Assembly (NCBI GenBank): GCA_001599915.1
Contig: BCIG01000021.1
Span: 434,001 to 498,000, forward strand
Reading direction: 5' to 3'
Length of the DNA: 64,000 nucleotides
Source: Symbiotaphrina buchneri
Taxonomy: Eukaryota > Ascomycota > Symbiotaphrinales > Symbiotaphrinaceae
The notes beneath the pieces were generated by a model, which saw nothing but the letters and a program-made list of their open reading frames with translations, made no database searches and was not told the DNA's origin. Shown in pieces: positions 46,560-57,279 of this stretch (position 1 is the first letter of the stretch; every line of letters begins with the position of its first letter). The position numbers and the translations under genes are program-made.

Positions 46560-47825
46560 GTGCGTCAGGGTGGAGGTGAAGAATTCGACCTCACGGACAA
46601 GCTGGAGGCAGTCCAAACGCAAGGGTTGGGCTTGCTGTTCTGGGGGAGCCGCGATGACGAGAGAGAGCGCAGAACATGGCCGGGTTCGACTGGTCAGTCA
46701 AGAACACGACGCAGCGCCCAACTTCAGGGGTGCTGCCACTGCCTCTTTTCTCCAGCGGTTCTCCCTATCCAGCTTGGTCCACAAATTTTGCCCGACCACC
46801 TCTTATTAGGAGGCAGGCTCGTGATCGACGAGCGATAGCCGAATTGACGCGGCTCCCCGCTTCGTGGCCTATCGTATCGTTGTCGAACTGGGGTTCGCAA
46901 GGGCCAGAGACGCGGATCAAAATTGCGTACTCAGAAGGTTGTGGACTCCCGCTAAGCGCACCATTGTTCAAGGATGTTTGCCGCTGTGCCCCCTTGAGGA
47001 TGCAAGCTGTTGTTGAGACTGTCTTTACCTCTGCGGACCTTCAAGAAGATGGCAGACGCTCTCTCGGCTGGGTCACCGAGTTCCACATGAATGGAACAAT
47101 AGTTAAGCGTTGCGGGGTCTCTGAGGATCTTCTGCTCCATTTGCAAGCCTGGCTAGATACCCATATCCACTTCACCCCTGGCCCCGCGTGGGTGGAAGGA
47201 TAAAGCTTTGTTTCCAGTGATGCGAAGGGATTGTTCGCCGATTCCCAGCCTCTAGTCCGCATCAAACGGTCTATACTGACCCATTGCCTGATCCAGTAGG
47301 GTGTCCGCATCAGTACCATTTATCATGATTTAGGGACAATGGGGAAAACACTGCGCCCCTATTGCCACAATTGTGGACGGATCGGCCACAAGACCGAGGA
47401 TTGCGGCGGGGCCACCGACCCCTTCAATCAGATGATGAGGCGTACAAACCGGTCAGAACGTGGTCACTGCCTACCAGGGCATACCACTGATAATTCGCCG
47501 GGTCGGCAGTTCGAAACCGTACTAGAAGGTTTCTAGGTGTTGCGGCCACGAGCCCCTCACCACAACTTCGAACCTCCTAAGAACCCTCCCCCTTCGAAGA
47601 ACGACGGTGGATGGACATGGGATGACGAGCTTGGATGGATATCGAGCGGCGACGGTAGACAGATATCCAGCAATAGCGACGACGACAAGACACGCAGCGA
47701 ATCGTCGGAGGAACGCGCGACTAAGCGCAGAAGTGCCTTTGCCAAATCTCCGACCCTCACTCTTCCTTCTCGAAGGTTGGACCTGAGGGAGACCCTGTGT
47801 CTCTTTCTACGCTGGGGAAGATGAG
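46560..47825 (+). mobile_element. Possible retroelement remnant with a CCHC knuckle
   Basis: A CCHC zinc knuckle (CHNCGRIGHKTEDC, about 47362-47403) follows a coding-like stretch upstream and precedes an acidic Ser-rich stretch, like the nucleic-acid-binding part of a LINE ORF1 or a gag. No reverse transcriptase, integrase or terminal repeats are visible. The element, if it is one, is partial, broken in several places and old. A host CCHC gene is an alternative. Confidence 0.3.
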
Positions 47826-48581
47826 TTCCTCATAAAACCTCCCGTCTGCCAGCAACTCTATTGGCGGGGATGATGGCGGGCCATCTCCCATACCAGCCTC
47901 TGGTAGGCTGGTATTTCAGCTGCCGACGACTTGGGATGAACAGGATCAAAGGACCCTCAACAAGATATTGTAGCTCTGCCCCAGTGCTGCCAGCTTAAAG
48001 GATCTCATGATCAAGTGTGGCAGGAAGCCGGACTTTATCTGCGGCCTGACGGCCATAAAGAAGTTAAAGCATTCGGAAGATGACCGAGGCGGAGATTATA
48101 GGTGCAAGACCTGCCAGCAGAGGAGTGGAGTCGCATGGGGTGGAGGACGGAGGAGGATGGGACCTTCACTGTTGCGACCTACGATAATCGACGCATGGTG
48201 GATACAGTGGCGCAGATGGTGGACTGAGGTGGCACTTGCACTTATTCATACCCAGATGGACAATGTCTAGAGTGGATAGTCAACAGACGTTTTATGATAT
48301 TCTGAATTTGAAGTGTCTTCGTTTTGCTCTGTAACGCTTGGCCGCCCCTTTCGCCCCTGAGTGTCATTGGCATCCAAATGCCAAGCCGGCGATAAGCCCT
48401 TGCTGTACCCCACCGTAGATACGATAGCGCCAGCGCCCTTCCCTTGACAACAGCTCCTGCATCGCACAGGCATCATACTCCAGATCAAGTCGAAAGGGTA
48501 TACCATATCTCTCACTTGTGTGCCCTTCTCTCTCGTATCCATCAGCTCGTCTCCAACTCTCACACAGCGCTTACAAGCGAC
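47826..48581. other. Intergenic, promoter of the GFA gene
   Basis: No gene is supported. A GCTGGTATGGGAGATGG / CCAGCCTCTGG repeat-like patch lies near 47885-47915. Confidence 0.35.
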
Positions 48582-49607
48582 ATGGCCACCCCCACCTACA
48601 CCGCCCGGTGCTACTGCGGGCTCAACACCTTCTCCCTAAGCCTCTCTCCCTCTCCTTCCCCTCTCCCAAAGACACCCTGCCACTGCAGTTCCTGCCGGCA
48701 ATGGAGCGGCGGGCTATACGTCTACCTAATCCCTCTCTCCTCCCCTCCTTTCCCCTCCTCCCCATCCACCTCGTCTGGGAGCTGCTGCAGCAGCAGCAGC
48801 AGCAGCATCCCACCCACTTTGCGCTCATACGCTTTCACGCCCCGCTCAGAGAAGCACTTCTGCATACGCTGCGGCTCGCACATGTTCATACGGCACGGCG
48901 ATCGGTGGGGCGTTCTTCCAGGCGTGCTGGACCCGCCCGTGCCCATCGCGCTTACGGGGCACGAGTTCGTCGCGGATACACGCGACGGCGGCGCGAGTGC
49001 CTGGCTCCAGAGCTGGGGCGGGAAAGAGCTCGTATGCTGGGCGGGCGAGGAGGGAAGAAGCGAGGTTTTGAAGCCTGATTGGTTTGACGATGGTGACGTT
49101 GAGAAGGAGGAGGAGGAGGTGGTGGGTGAGAAGTTGTGGGCCGAGTGTAAATGCGGCGGCGTGAGGCTGTATACGACCCGCGCCAGCACGGGGAGCAAAC
49201 TCCCTGCGAACGTCTGCGCGTGCGATTCCTGCCGGCGGGCGAATGGGGCCAGCGATGTCGCGGCGTGGGCGGCGGTCGATCCCGCGCGACTGTTTAATCC
49301 CGATGGCTCGCTGTTCAAGCTGCCGGACGCTGATGGCGGAGAGAGGAGCGATTCGTTGAAGAGTATCAGCCGCGGAACCACGACAAGAGAGTTCTGTGGC
49401 ACGTGTGGCGCGTGTGTGTTTTGGAGGAATAGTGATTGGGACGGTAACGGCCCGTTGACGGAGGTCGCGGTGGGATTGTTGAGGGATGTGGGCGTGAGGG
49501 CGGGGGGATGGTTGAGCTGGCAGCCGGAGGTGTCGTTTCTGGAGGAGGCGAATTGTAAGGAGCTTGTGCAGGCGTTGGATGAGGGGTTGAAGAGGGAAAA
49601 GGCTTGA
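48582..49607 (+). CDS. Protein with two GFA/CENP-V-type zinc domains
   Basis: A single exon encodes 341 aa from the ATG at 48582 (MATPTYTARCYCG). The GFA fold (PF04828) appears twice. The first copy has CYCGLNT, PCHCSSCRQWSGG and FCIRCGSHMFIR. The second has CKCGGVRLY, VCACDSCRRANGAS and EFCGTCGACVFWRN. Each set supplies the CxC, CxxC and CxxC zinc ligands. A Ser-run encoded by TCC/AGC repeats interrupts the first copy (about residues 60-78). GFA proteins were named for glutathione-dependent formaldehyde activation, but most have unknown functions. It is divergent from nothing close and tail-to-tail with the permease gene. Confidence 0.85.
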   Translation: MATPTYTARCYCGLNTFSLSLSPSPSPLPKTPCHCSSCRQWSGGLYVYLIPLSSPPFPSSPSTSSGSCCSSSSSSIPPTLRSYAFTPRSEKHFCIRCGSHMFIRHGDRWGVLPGVLDPPVPIALTGHEFVADTRDGGASAWLQSWGGKELVCWAGEEGRSEVLKPDWFDDGDVEKEEEEVVGEKLWAECKCGGVRLYTTRASTGSKLPANVCACDSCRRANGASDVAAWAAVDPARLFNPDGSLFKLPDADGGERSDSLKSISRGTTTREFCGTCGACVFWRNSDWDGNGPLTEVAVGLLRDVGVRAGGWLSWQPEVSFLEEANCKELVQALDEGLKREKA

Positions 49608-49801
49608 GGATGGGAAGTTGGGTTGTTGATTGGGCAGCGGTCTGGAAAGCATAGGTTTAGCAATGGCAGGAGCCGATGATGATGCGAGGAAGAAAGTGTT
49701 TCATTCAACTAGTCTACTGTTCGCACATGGCCAGCCCTATATCAACCAAAAAAGAGCTTTTTATTCAAAGACAGCAACACCATGCTCCGCCCACCGCTTC
49801 T

Positions 49802-51419
49802 CTACAAACCAAAGTACTTCCGCTCCAGATATCTCAAGGGCACATACAACACAATCGTCGAGCCCAAGGCCAACTCCCAACTGATATCCGTGCCATACGG
49901 CGGGTTGCCGACCTTCAGCGCAATCGGTCCGACCCACCACGTCTGGCTCATACACAAAATCGCCAGGACAGTGCAGATCAAGAACGTCACAATGGCCGCA
50001 ATACCCGGCGGGAGTTTCTTGGGGTCATTCCACGCCGAGATATCATACTGGTATCCGCGGCGGAAGCACATGTGCTCGAGAAGCATGATGGCCAGGAACG
50101 GGGTGAGCCAGTAGGCGATGACGTTGAGGAAGTCCTCCATGACCTCCTGCAGGTGATCGCGGCCGGCGATGGCGGCGACGAGGAAGATGACGCCGCCGAG
50201 CAGCGACCAGATGAGGCGCGGGACCTTCATCAGCCAGTCTGAGATCACCTGCACGTTCAGGCCCAGCGAGTAGATATTGGTGATGACGACTGCGACGACG
50301 GAGAAGGATAGGATCGTCTGGATGAACTTGCCGAAGTTCTTGACGCCGCTGCCGTAGCCCGCAAAGATCTGGCCCGTCAGCCCGCCCACGCCGGCAGTAT
50401 CGTAGGCCGCGGCGAAGGCGTCGGAGCCCGCGACGGTGGTCATCAGCGCGGCGCCCAGGATCTCGACCAGGAACTGGGACCAGAACAGGCCGCTCCAGGT
50501 CCAGAAGAAGACCTTCCAGGGCTTGGTGCGCTCGCTCATGTAGACGCCGTAGTCAGCCGCGATGGGCGACCACGAGATCTGGAAGCCGATGATGGTCGTG
50601 CCGAAGCTGAGCACGCCCGAGATCTCGTCGGCCCCCGTGCCCATCGGCACGTTGACGAAGTGCTTCGCCCCGAACCCGGCTACGATGCAGAGACACACCA
50701 GCATCACCATCCATGAGTACCGCTCGTATTTGTGCACGATCCCGTACCCGAATAGCCCGATGATGAGCGCGAGGAGACCGATGATCAGCACTGCTACGGC
50801 CATGGGCAGCTTGCCATCCCCTACATCGTAGAGAATGTCGGCGCCGGCGATGGTGTTGACCATGGCCCAGCCGATCTGGTTGAGGAGATTGAGCGCGGCG
50901 ATGAACTTGGCCGGCCACCAGCCGAAGGAGTATCGGGGGATTGTCATAGTGCGGAGACCGAGTTTGGGGCCTAGCACACTGTTAGCACCAGCTCCTCTTC
51001 CGCATCATGCGGTACCAGAGTGGAGTGGACATACCCAACGTAGCCATCAGCGCAGGCGGGATACTCCCAATGATATTAAAGAACAACAAGCAGAGAAAAC
51101 TATCCCACCAGCCCAGATAGAAGAGACTGGGCCCCAGCGTCCCAAACGCGAGCGTCGCCGTCCCGACATTGGCGCTGCAGAAGACCGAGAACAGATCGAA
51201 GGGATGCTGGTTGGTCCGCAGCTCGGGAGGCACGCGCTCGATGCCGCCTTCTTCGGCGCCGGCTTTGGCGATCCACGATCGCGCCCGCAGAGCCCAGGCG
51301 GCGGTCTTGTTGGGCGCGAGCACCTCGCCGCTGCTGATCCCGTAGACTTCTTTGCGTAGCACCTCCTCCTTCTTGAGCTCGGGCGAGTCCGGGCTGTAGC
51401 CCTTTTCGATGGTGTCCAT
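49802..51419 (-). CDS. NCS1-family purine-cytosine permease (FCY2-like)
   Basis: Exons are 51419-51035 and 50970-49802 (517 aa), joined at ATLG/PKLGLRTMTIPRYSFGWWP. NCS1 hallmarks include the N-terminal NQHPFDLFSVFCSANVGTAT, FGTLGPSLFYLGWWDS, the TM3 block LNLLNQIGWAMVNTIAGADI, SWSPIAADYGVYM in TM6, and a last span then LRYLERKYFGL. About twelve spans are expected in the plasma membrane. It is a proton symporter for purines or cytosine by homology. The start at 51419 gives a charged cytosolic N-tail (MDTIEKGYSPDSPELKKEE). Confidence 0.92.
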
Positions 51420-52470
51420 GGCGGGCGAGTGTAGTCGACTTGTTTGCCTTTTCCTCTTCCGTGTCAAAGGAGGGAGCTTTGAAGTAAGACGAGGGTGCAA
51501 GTGAAACCTCTCACAGAGTACTGCAGGCACTGTTCGGAATTCCAGAATAATCCAACAGGGCCCGTAGCTCGTTATTTATCCATGCTGGCCGTCAGCATCA
51601 GAAAATGTGGCGCTGCCGAGCTTATCTCTGGGGCCCTGCAGCGTGCATGGCACATCGATATGCCTTGCCTGGGTGCCCTGTGCATCCCTCGATATCATCA
51701 TCAATCCCGTTACGTACCAGGTCGCCCTTATCAGTCGCGTCGGGGGTCTGCCGAAACACTGCAGTAGCTTCGTCCAAAGTACGGCAGTTGGCAGTGCGAT
51801 TGGCCTTAGTCCTAGGCCCACGCCAATTGCTGACCAGGGCGGGAGACATCACCTTAATCGCCCAAGCTATGCCAAGTCGAGCTTGATCTCCCACAAGCCA
51901 TCGCTGCCGCTGGTGGAGTGTGGAGAGTGGTGATTGGTGCAGCCCGTGCGGGTCTTATCTTTGGGGGAAGCGCATTTGGGGGAGCGGGGGGCCTGGCGTG
52001 GCGGAGGGCCGATGCGCTGGAGATCGCACGATTCGTTTAGGTGTCTGATAGAGTTCCAGGGTTGCAATGGGGGTCTTCTAACTTTTTAAGGTGCTGTCTA
52101 AGGACATTCTCGAAGGTTTAATTGGAGGTGCGTTTGTTTAGTGGAGCAGCGGGATAAAAACTGGTTCCCTTCCCCCATGTGGAGAGTTTGAATCATTCGG
52201 TGCGTTGGAAGATGCAAGCAAGCATGCAGTTGGGGGCTTGGTAATTGGGGGCCATCTAACCCCCATTGCAGCCCCAATCTAGACCCCAGATCCTGGGGTC
52301 AGTCAACGCTGTGGTGATAGATCACACTCTACAGCATGTAGGACACAGATACTAAGTTACGTGGCAGACATACGTGGATGTTCATACGTTCACAATGTAG
52401 GCAGGTGGCGATAGGATGTGCTCAAGACGGCATATTTCGCTAGAGTACAACGGCGGCATTCTCGCTAGGT
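51420..52470. other. Intergenic, nothing recognised
   Basis: This is the promoter of the permease gene and the 3' flank of the F-box-like gene. A GGGGG-rich patch lies at 51963-52015. CCCCA / TGGGG repeats occur near 52246-52306, an imperfect inverted arrangement. Confidence 0.4.
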
Positions 52471-52891
52471 CTAGAAGTGGCATGACATGAGTTCAAGGGC
52501 CCACTCATCGAACAAATCCCTATCCCTTTGCATCTCCGTCAGAACAGCCCGCCACAAAACACGGCACGCTTGACTGGCCCACATGCTGTTGACTCTGAAA
52601 CAGTACGAGAGACTGAGCATATCGTGGACTTCGTGACCGCTGAAAGTCGTAAACGTCAAGTTATCTAGAATCATGGCCACGATTTCGGGAATAAGGAAGA
52701 TTTTGTGGGGTCCTGATGTCACATTGTTCGCCTAGGACAACGTGGTTAGTTAGCAAGTCCCAATGGCTGATTGCATTGACATGAATCAAGGCACTCACGA
52801 TAGGCTGGTTAACCTCGACCTCGCTGACCTCATTGACCTCGCTGACCACCTCACTGACTTCGTTGGCCTCGTTGAACCCGGTCGTAGCCAT
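52471..52891 (-). CDS. Small F-box-like protein
   Basis: Two coding exons, 52891-52799 and 52731-52471, give 117 aa. The N-terminus is a Glu/Val/Ser repeat (EVSEVVSEVNEVSEVEV). The second exon reads FLIPEIVAMILDNLTF, LSLSYCFRVNSMWASQACR and VLWRAVL, which matches the F-box pattern (IPE...IL..L, then C..VN..W...A...LWR). F-box proteins couple substrates to SCF ubiquitin ligases. Here little follows the F-box, so the target module may be missing. Upstream, at least three more copies of the same 67-nt intron occur, so untranslated or lost exons probably precede this start. Confidence 0.5.
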
Positions 52892-53458
52892 TTGTGTATC
52901 GTCTGATCTTGATCGTGAAAACCAGCTGCGGGTGATGCCTAGGGCAAGGTAGTTAGTTAGCAAGGCCTAATAACTGACTTCATTGACTGGAATAAAGGTA
53001 CTCACGATAGTCTACCCCAAGGGTTCACGACGATCGCTGGTAGAAGGTTCGAGGATACGACGATGATCGTATAGCACGAGATCCGCAACCGATAGAGGAA
53101 TCGTCAAGGCGGATATTGTGCTGAAGGGGACTGAAGTTCAACGGAACCCGTTTCACTATGCCTAGGACAAGGTAGCTAGTTAGCAAGGCCCGGTAGCTAA
53201 CTTCATTGACTGGAATCAAAGCACTTACGATTGGTGTATCCCTTAGAGGTGGTTGATGAATGCTGCTAGAGACTTCAAGTACAAGATCAATGCGACTGTC
53301 CTCAGATTCTGGCTCCTTGACGGAAGAGAGGACCCGTCCACACTGATATTGAGCTGAAGCAGAGAGTCAAGGTAACACGTCTGAGTGGTGCCTAGGACAA
53401 GGTAGTTAGTTAGCAAGGCCTGGTAGCTGACTTCATTGACTGGAACCAAGGCACTTAC
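52732..53458 (-). repeat. Four near-identical 67-nt introns in tandem units
   Basis: Copies lie at 52798-52732, 53005-52939, 53228-53162 and 53458-53392 (minus strand), spaced 207, 223 and 230 bp. Each begins GT(A/G)AGT(G/A)C and contains TTGCTAACTA as branch point. Each ends (T/C)CCTAG, with the middle GTCAATGAAGT(C/T)AG kept in three. The exon-like sequence before the two upstream copies is also alike (TTGATCTTGTACTTGAAGTC in both). Confidence 0.85.
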
Positions 53459-53862
53459 AATTGTTGTAGCCCTCAGGAGTGGTTGACGAATGCTCTTGGA
53501 GACTTCAAGTACAAGATCAAGGCAACTGTCCTCAGTTCTGGCTGCGCAAGGAGAGTCAGAACTCCGTCAACGCAGATTGTAAGAAAGAAGACTGCAGATC
53601 AACGTTTGGCGCCTTCTCTTCACTGGGTAGACGTGTCTGGTAAAGCAGAATCCCTGGACAACAGCAGGGCAAGGTGTAGGAAGAAAGAAAGAGCGTGAGA
53701 TGGAAAACTGCTCACTGTCTGGGGGGTAAGACTTGTTCAGGTTGTGACTTCGCCGGTTATTCACAATTGCATATCGAACGTGCAGGCTTCACAATACAGT
53801 CGATATATCATATTTGGGGCCAGGAGCGACAGTTATGGAGACAGTGTAAGCTAATCCTACTG
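53459..53862. other. Upstream part of the tandem unit, degraded
   Basis: The stretch contains the most distal exon-like unit on the minus strand up to about 53700, with no open coding frame. After that nothing is recognised. Confidence 0.35.
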
Positions 53863-53928
53863 TATAGTGAACGCTATGGTATAGGGAACGCTATGGTATA
53901 GTGAACGCTACTGTATAGTGAACGAACG
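53863..53928 (+). repeat. 17-bp tandem repeat, TATAGTGAACGCTA type
   Basis: Copies start at 53863, 53880, 53897 and 53914. The motif recalls terminal repeats of pogo/Fot-type DNA transposons. No inverted partner was found within about 500 bp. Confidence 0.85.
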
Positions 53929-54649
53929 GCGTGTTCTGGTTTTCCTGGCACATCATTAATTTCTGATTATTGATGGCCGTAAATGGATCCTGCATACACC
54001 CTGAGATCACTCAAAGGAACGCAAGGCAGGACTAGATGAACGTCCTAGCTAGAACGCATGAAAGTACGTTGTTGGACTATCGCATGATGCTAGAACACGG
54101 AACGTTAGTAGGAGATAACTTGTTTCCCTGGCCCATAATTGTATCTCTTTACACTATATGCGTTCTAGTTGCATTATGTAGGATTCAAAATACTGCTGGG
54201 ATTTTTTAAAACATGATTCAGTATTCTTAAGAAAGCTAGTCTAAGGTGCACCGCTTTGATAGCAACTACCACCTGTCTTTGCTATCAGCAGGGTGGCCGG
54301 TTGAGTGGATGATCTGGGTCTCTTATCATCAGTTGACTCATGAGACTCTGTTTCCCCTTTCCGTCCAGTTTCTTGCACTTCTCCATAACCTTTGGGAGCA
54401 TAGTCCCGAATTTCTGCATCATCACAAAGAAACTCATAAAATAAATACATGTAAAACAACTCAACGTGCATTATAACACCACTGCTCCTGTGAACAGTCT
54501 ACAGCAGTGCAACAAGTACAGACCAACCGACCATGCCGGTCTCGATCATGACGGTCCATAAGCTGTGAAGCGTTGTAATATAAGCAGCTTGTGGACCGCC
54601 ATGAACTGAGCATAACGGCAGCCTACCATGCATTGTAGCATGATTGCTA
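53929..54649. other. Gene-poor stretch
   Basis: AT-rich, short frames only, nothing recognised. Confidence 0.4.
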
Positions 54650-54860
54650 CATGTGAATTTCTCCATGTAGTCGTTACAGATGAATAAGAGCCTCCTGAAG
54701 ACGTCAAGGCTCCCTGGTTGGTATCGAATTTTGCGAAGACGTTGTCAAGTTTGGAGTTCGGCACTGCCAGCCCAGCTCTCTGAAAAGCTGCATGGAGCTC
54801 ACTTTTGTCCAGCTTGCCGTTTTGGTCTTTGTCATGCTCCTAAAGAGCCCAAGTATCTGC
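54650..54860 (-). pseudogene. EF-hand fragment
   Basis: The minus strand encodes DKDQNGKLDKSELHAAFQRA then GLAVPNSKLDNVFAKFDTNQ. The first is a near-perfect EF-hand loop (DKDQNGKLDKSE), and the spacing to a second helix is as in the N-terminal half of Ca-binding mitochondrial carriers (SAL1/SCaMC type). No carrier domain follows and the frame ends soon, so this is a relic or captured exon. Confidence 0.5.
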
Positions 54861-55083
54861 ATAAGGAAACATGGACAATCCGATCTTGAAGGTAGCATCT
54901 TTCTACCAGATGCCCCACCGCAGGTCTAATGACCTCCAACAGTGGGACATCTGGTCTTTGTCTATGCTCCTGAAGAGGGCAAGTAAGTGTCCAAGGGAAT
55001 ATAAGCAATCCGATCTTGTAAGTTGCATTTCTCCACCAGGTGCCCCACTGCAGGTCTAATGACCTTCAACAGTGGGACACCGG
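54821..55083 (-). repeat. 130-bp direct tandem duplication
   Basis: Copies at 54821-54950 and 54951-55083 share GGTCTTTGTC, AATCCGATCTTG, CAGGTCTAATGACC and AACAGTGGGACA. On the minus strand both encode the same peptide style (EVIRPAVGHLVERCYLQDRI and KVIRPAVGHLVEKCNLQDRI), so this is a duplicated coding exon, now degraded. Confidence 0.8.
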
Positions 55084-55252
55084 CGTAATACACAATGTCT
55101 CTCAAATGTCGAGGCTTGGTCACATTCAGCTTCCCAGTCATATCCATTGAGCCATTGCACGATCAGCCTTCTCGGCAACATGTCAACACCGTATTTCATA
55201 CATGCCGCCGCAATGTTGTAGATTTTATCCACCGACAGGTTGTTGATTATCT

Positions 55253-55304
55253 CGGCTCACGCCCGTACAGCCGAGATACCCCAGAACCGTACGGGCGTGA
55301 GCCG
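55253..55304. repeat. Perfect 16-bp inverted repeat with 20-nt spacer
   Basis: CGGCTCACGCCCGTAC (55253-55268) pairs with GTACGGGCGTGAGCCG (55289-55304). A competing 7-bp stem, CTCGGCT (55251-55257) with AGCCGAG (55269-55275), overlaps the first arm. Confidence 0.9.
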
Positions 55305-56742
55305 CATATAGAAGCCACTTCAACGCATCTGGATCGTCATTGTATAGGTAGACCTGGTGCATGTCACCTTCCTTTAAGCACAGCCAACCCAGCACTGTTG
55401 CTGTCGACTATGGCGGTCTACAAGCTGTGAAGCATTGTGGAATGAGCAGCTCGCGACGATGATGATGTCGCCCCACGATGGTGTCGTCCCACGATGTAAT
55501 ACGCCGAGCACCTGACCAGTTTGACAAGGTCGCGGACCATNTGCTGCTCACAGAAGCCAACTTAGGCAATGCGTTCGTCTTGCTCCCCGTCGATTCCCCA
55601 TGGGAGCCGCGGATTTGCATGGGTTCCTCTTGAGTCTCTTGTGGTAGGCTATTTACGGCGACGAAGCCAGACCTTTGAGCCGACCCATTTGCTATTGCCA
55701 GGGAGTATGCAGAATCATCCTTTGTAGCGGATGTTTTAGAGGCGCCATCTGCAGCACTTTGGATGGCTCTTCGACTAGTTATCGTAGTTTTCCTGTTGCA
55801 CATGCGATGATTTAGCTGGCAGGCCGTTGTGGACACTTTAAGGGGCACGTTAGCGATGGGTCTGTCATAAGAGCAACAAAGAAGCATAGCATACCATGGT
55901 CAGTCAACTGTATGACCTGAAGGAACCATCAGCCCCATTCCTTTTGGAAAATCCTGTAGCCGATGGCCTCCCGCGCTGCTATAGCAGAAGCTGATAAGCA
56001 AATCTACTACATGAGGTTGCGTGAGTTATTCTTCTCCAGAGTTTCCAAAGCTCCTAACTCCTTTTCCTCATCCTCCGCAATAGGCTGTGGTAGGATCAAC
56101 TTCTGTGGGATCCCACCAGCAATGAGCAGATAGTCTTCTTCCGAGATCTCAACCCGGCTTCTTGACGTCCTGCCGGCAGAATGTCAAGGTAGGGGGAAGG
56201 CACCACCCTATAAGGCGATAGCACTTGTCCAACAGGAGCCGGAACGAGGTCTCACGCCTCTTCAAGATGTGGTCTAGAAGGTATGAGTTTAGTGTGATGA
56301 ATAGGAATGTAGAAGAAGAGCCAACTTACCCATTAGACCATCAGGCAAGCCATGCTCACTTATAAAGGATTGATCACTTATAGGATATCCTTCGTAAAGA
56401 ACGTTGTTCTCGTGTGTAGATATCGCAGACATGTCGTGGAGCCCGGCACATGTGCAAAATCTACCACCGGGTCTGCCGGGGCGGAAGCCTTTGTCGTCGT
56501 AAAACGCGTCCGTACCATGTTCTTGGTCGCCAGCAACAGCGACAGGACATACACCCGCGCTCGATTCTCAATTCCTGGCGCTGAGCAGGGGCGCTCAACA
56601 CAATACCCGGTATGGTCCCATTCAGGTTGGTATGGTATGAGACCGCAGTGCTCAGATACCATCATGAGGCAGATGTGATTCCCCTTTGGTACCTCCCGGG
56701 TTTCACACTTGTCACAACCCCATACGCCATCCTGATGGAGCT
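55305..56742. other. Gene-poor stretch with one ambiguous base
   Basis: The base at 55541 is n, marking a local assembly uncertainty. Frames on both strands are short and none is recognised. A purine-poor duplication-like patch, GATGATGTCGCCCCACGATG / GGTGTCGTCCCACGATG, lies at 55458-55496. Confidence 0.45.
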
Positions 56743-57075
56743 TCATTCGCTCCGCTCGTTGCTAATCAACGGCGTAACTAATCGCTGTAGGAACAAGCGA
56801 TGGTGAGCTGCCTTCAGAACGACGTGCATGGTGTCGTGGTCATCCTCAAGAGTGATAGAGTTTTGTCCATCAGTCCCTATGTCTGCTGGCACCCAAGGGC
56901 CGTCTGGATCTAGCATTCTGTCCCAAACAGGGGACAAAAGGCGACACATCTTCCTAGATACTAAGAAGGATACGTTGATGGGTCTCATGGTTATTGTGAG
57001 GTCTCCATCAAAGTCAATCACAACTCTGCTGCTACTGTGAGCCCGGTGTAGATAGCTGAGGAAATCATTGTACAC
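56743..57075 (-). pseudogene. BTB/POZ-like gene fragment (copy 1)
   Basis: The minus-strand frame encodes RVVIDFDGDLTITMRP, FLVSRKMCRLLSPVWDRML, then a loop and SITLEDDHDTMHVVLKAAHH. This is the order of the fungal BTB domain (D.DGD..L, ..S..L...SPVF..M, L.DDD..A...L...H). No proper ATG begins this frame and it ends shortly after the BTB core. The rest of the gene (about 56400-56740) is in broken frames. BTB proteins often serve as CUL3 adaptors, but many fungal ones are of unknown role. Confidence 0.5.
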
Positions 57076-57279
57076 ATCTCAGTTCCGCCATTTTCGGACT
57101 TCTTAAAGGATCTGAAAAGCCTGCATCTGCATCAGAGCTTGACATATGCCGGTACTTGCTCACACCCATGGTCTTTGAGGAGGGGAGGGCAGCATTTTCC
57201 TTCTTTGACACTAGCACGAAGCTGCCTCTTATGCCCTACCTGATTCTTCCTCAACTTCAGACTCTACCTCCTCATAGTA

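Noticed and set aside
48722-49708. Long minus-strand frames opposite the GFA gene
   Set aside because: Ser/Pro-rich antisense of a GC-rich single-exon gene. The plus frame has all zinc motifs.
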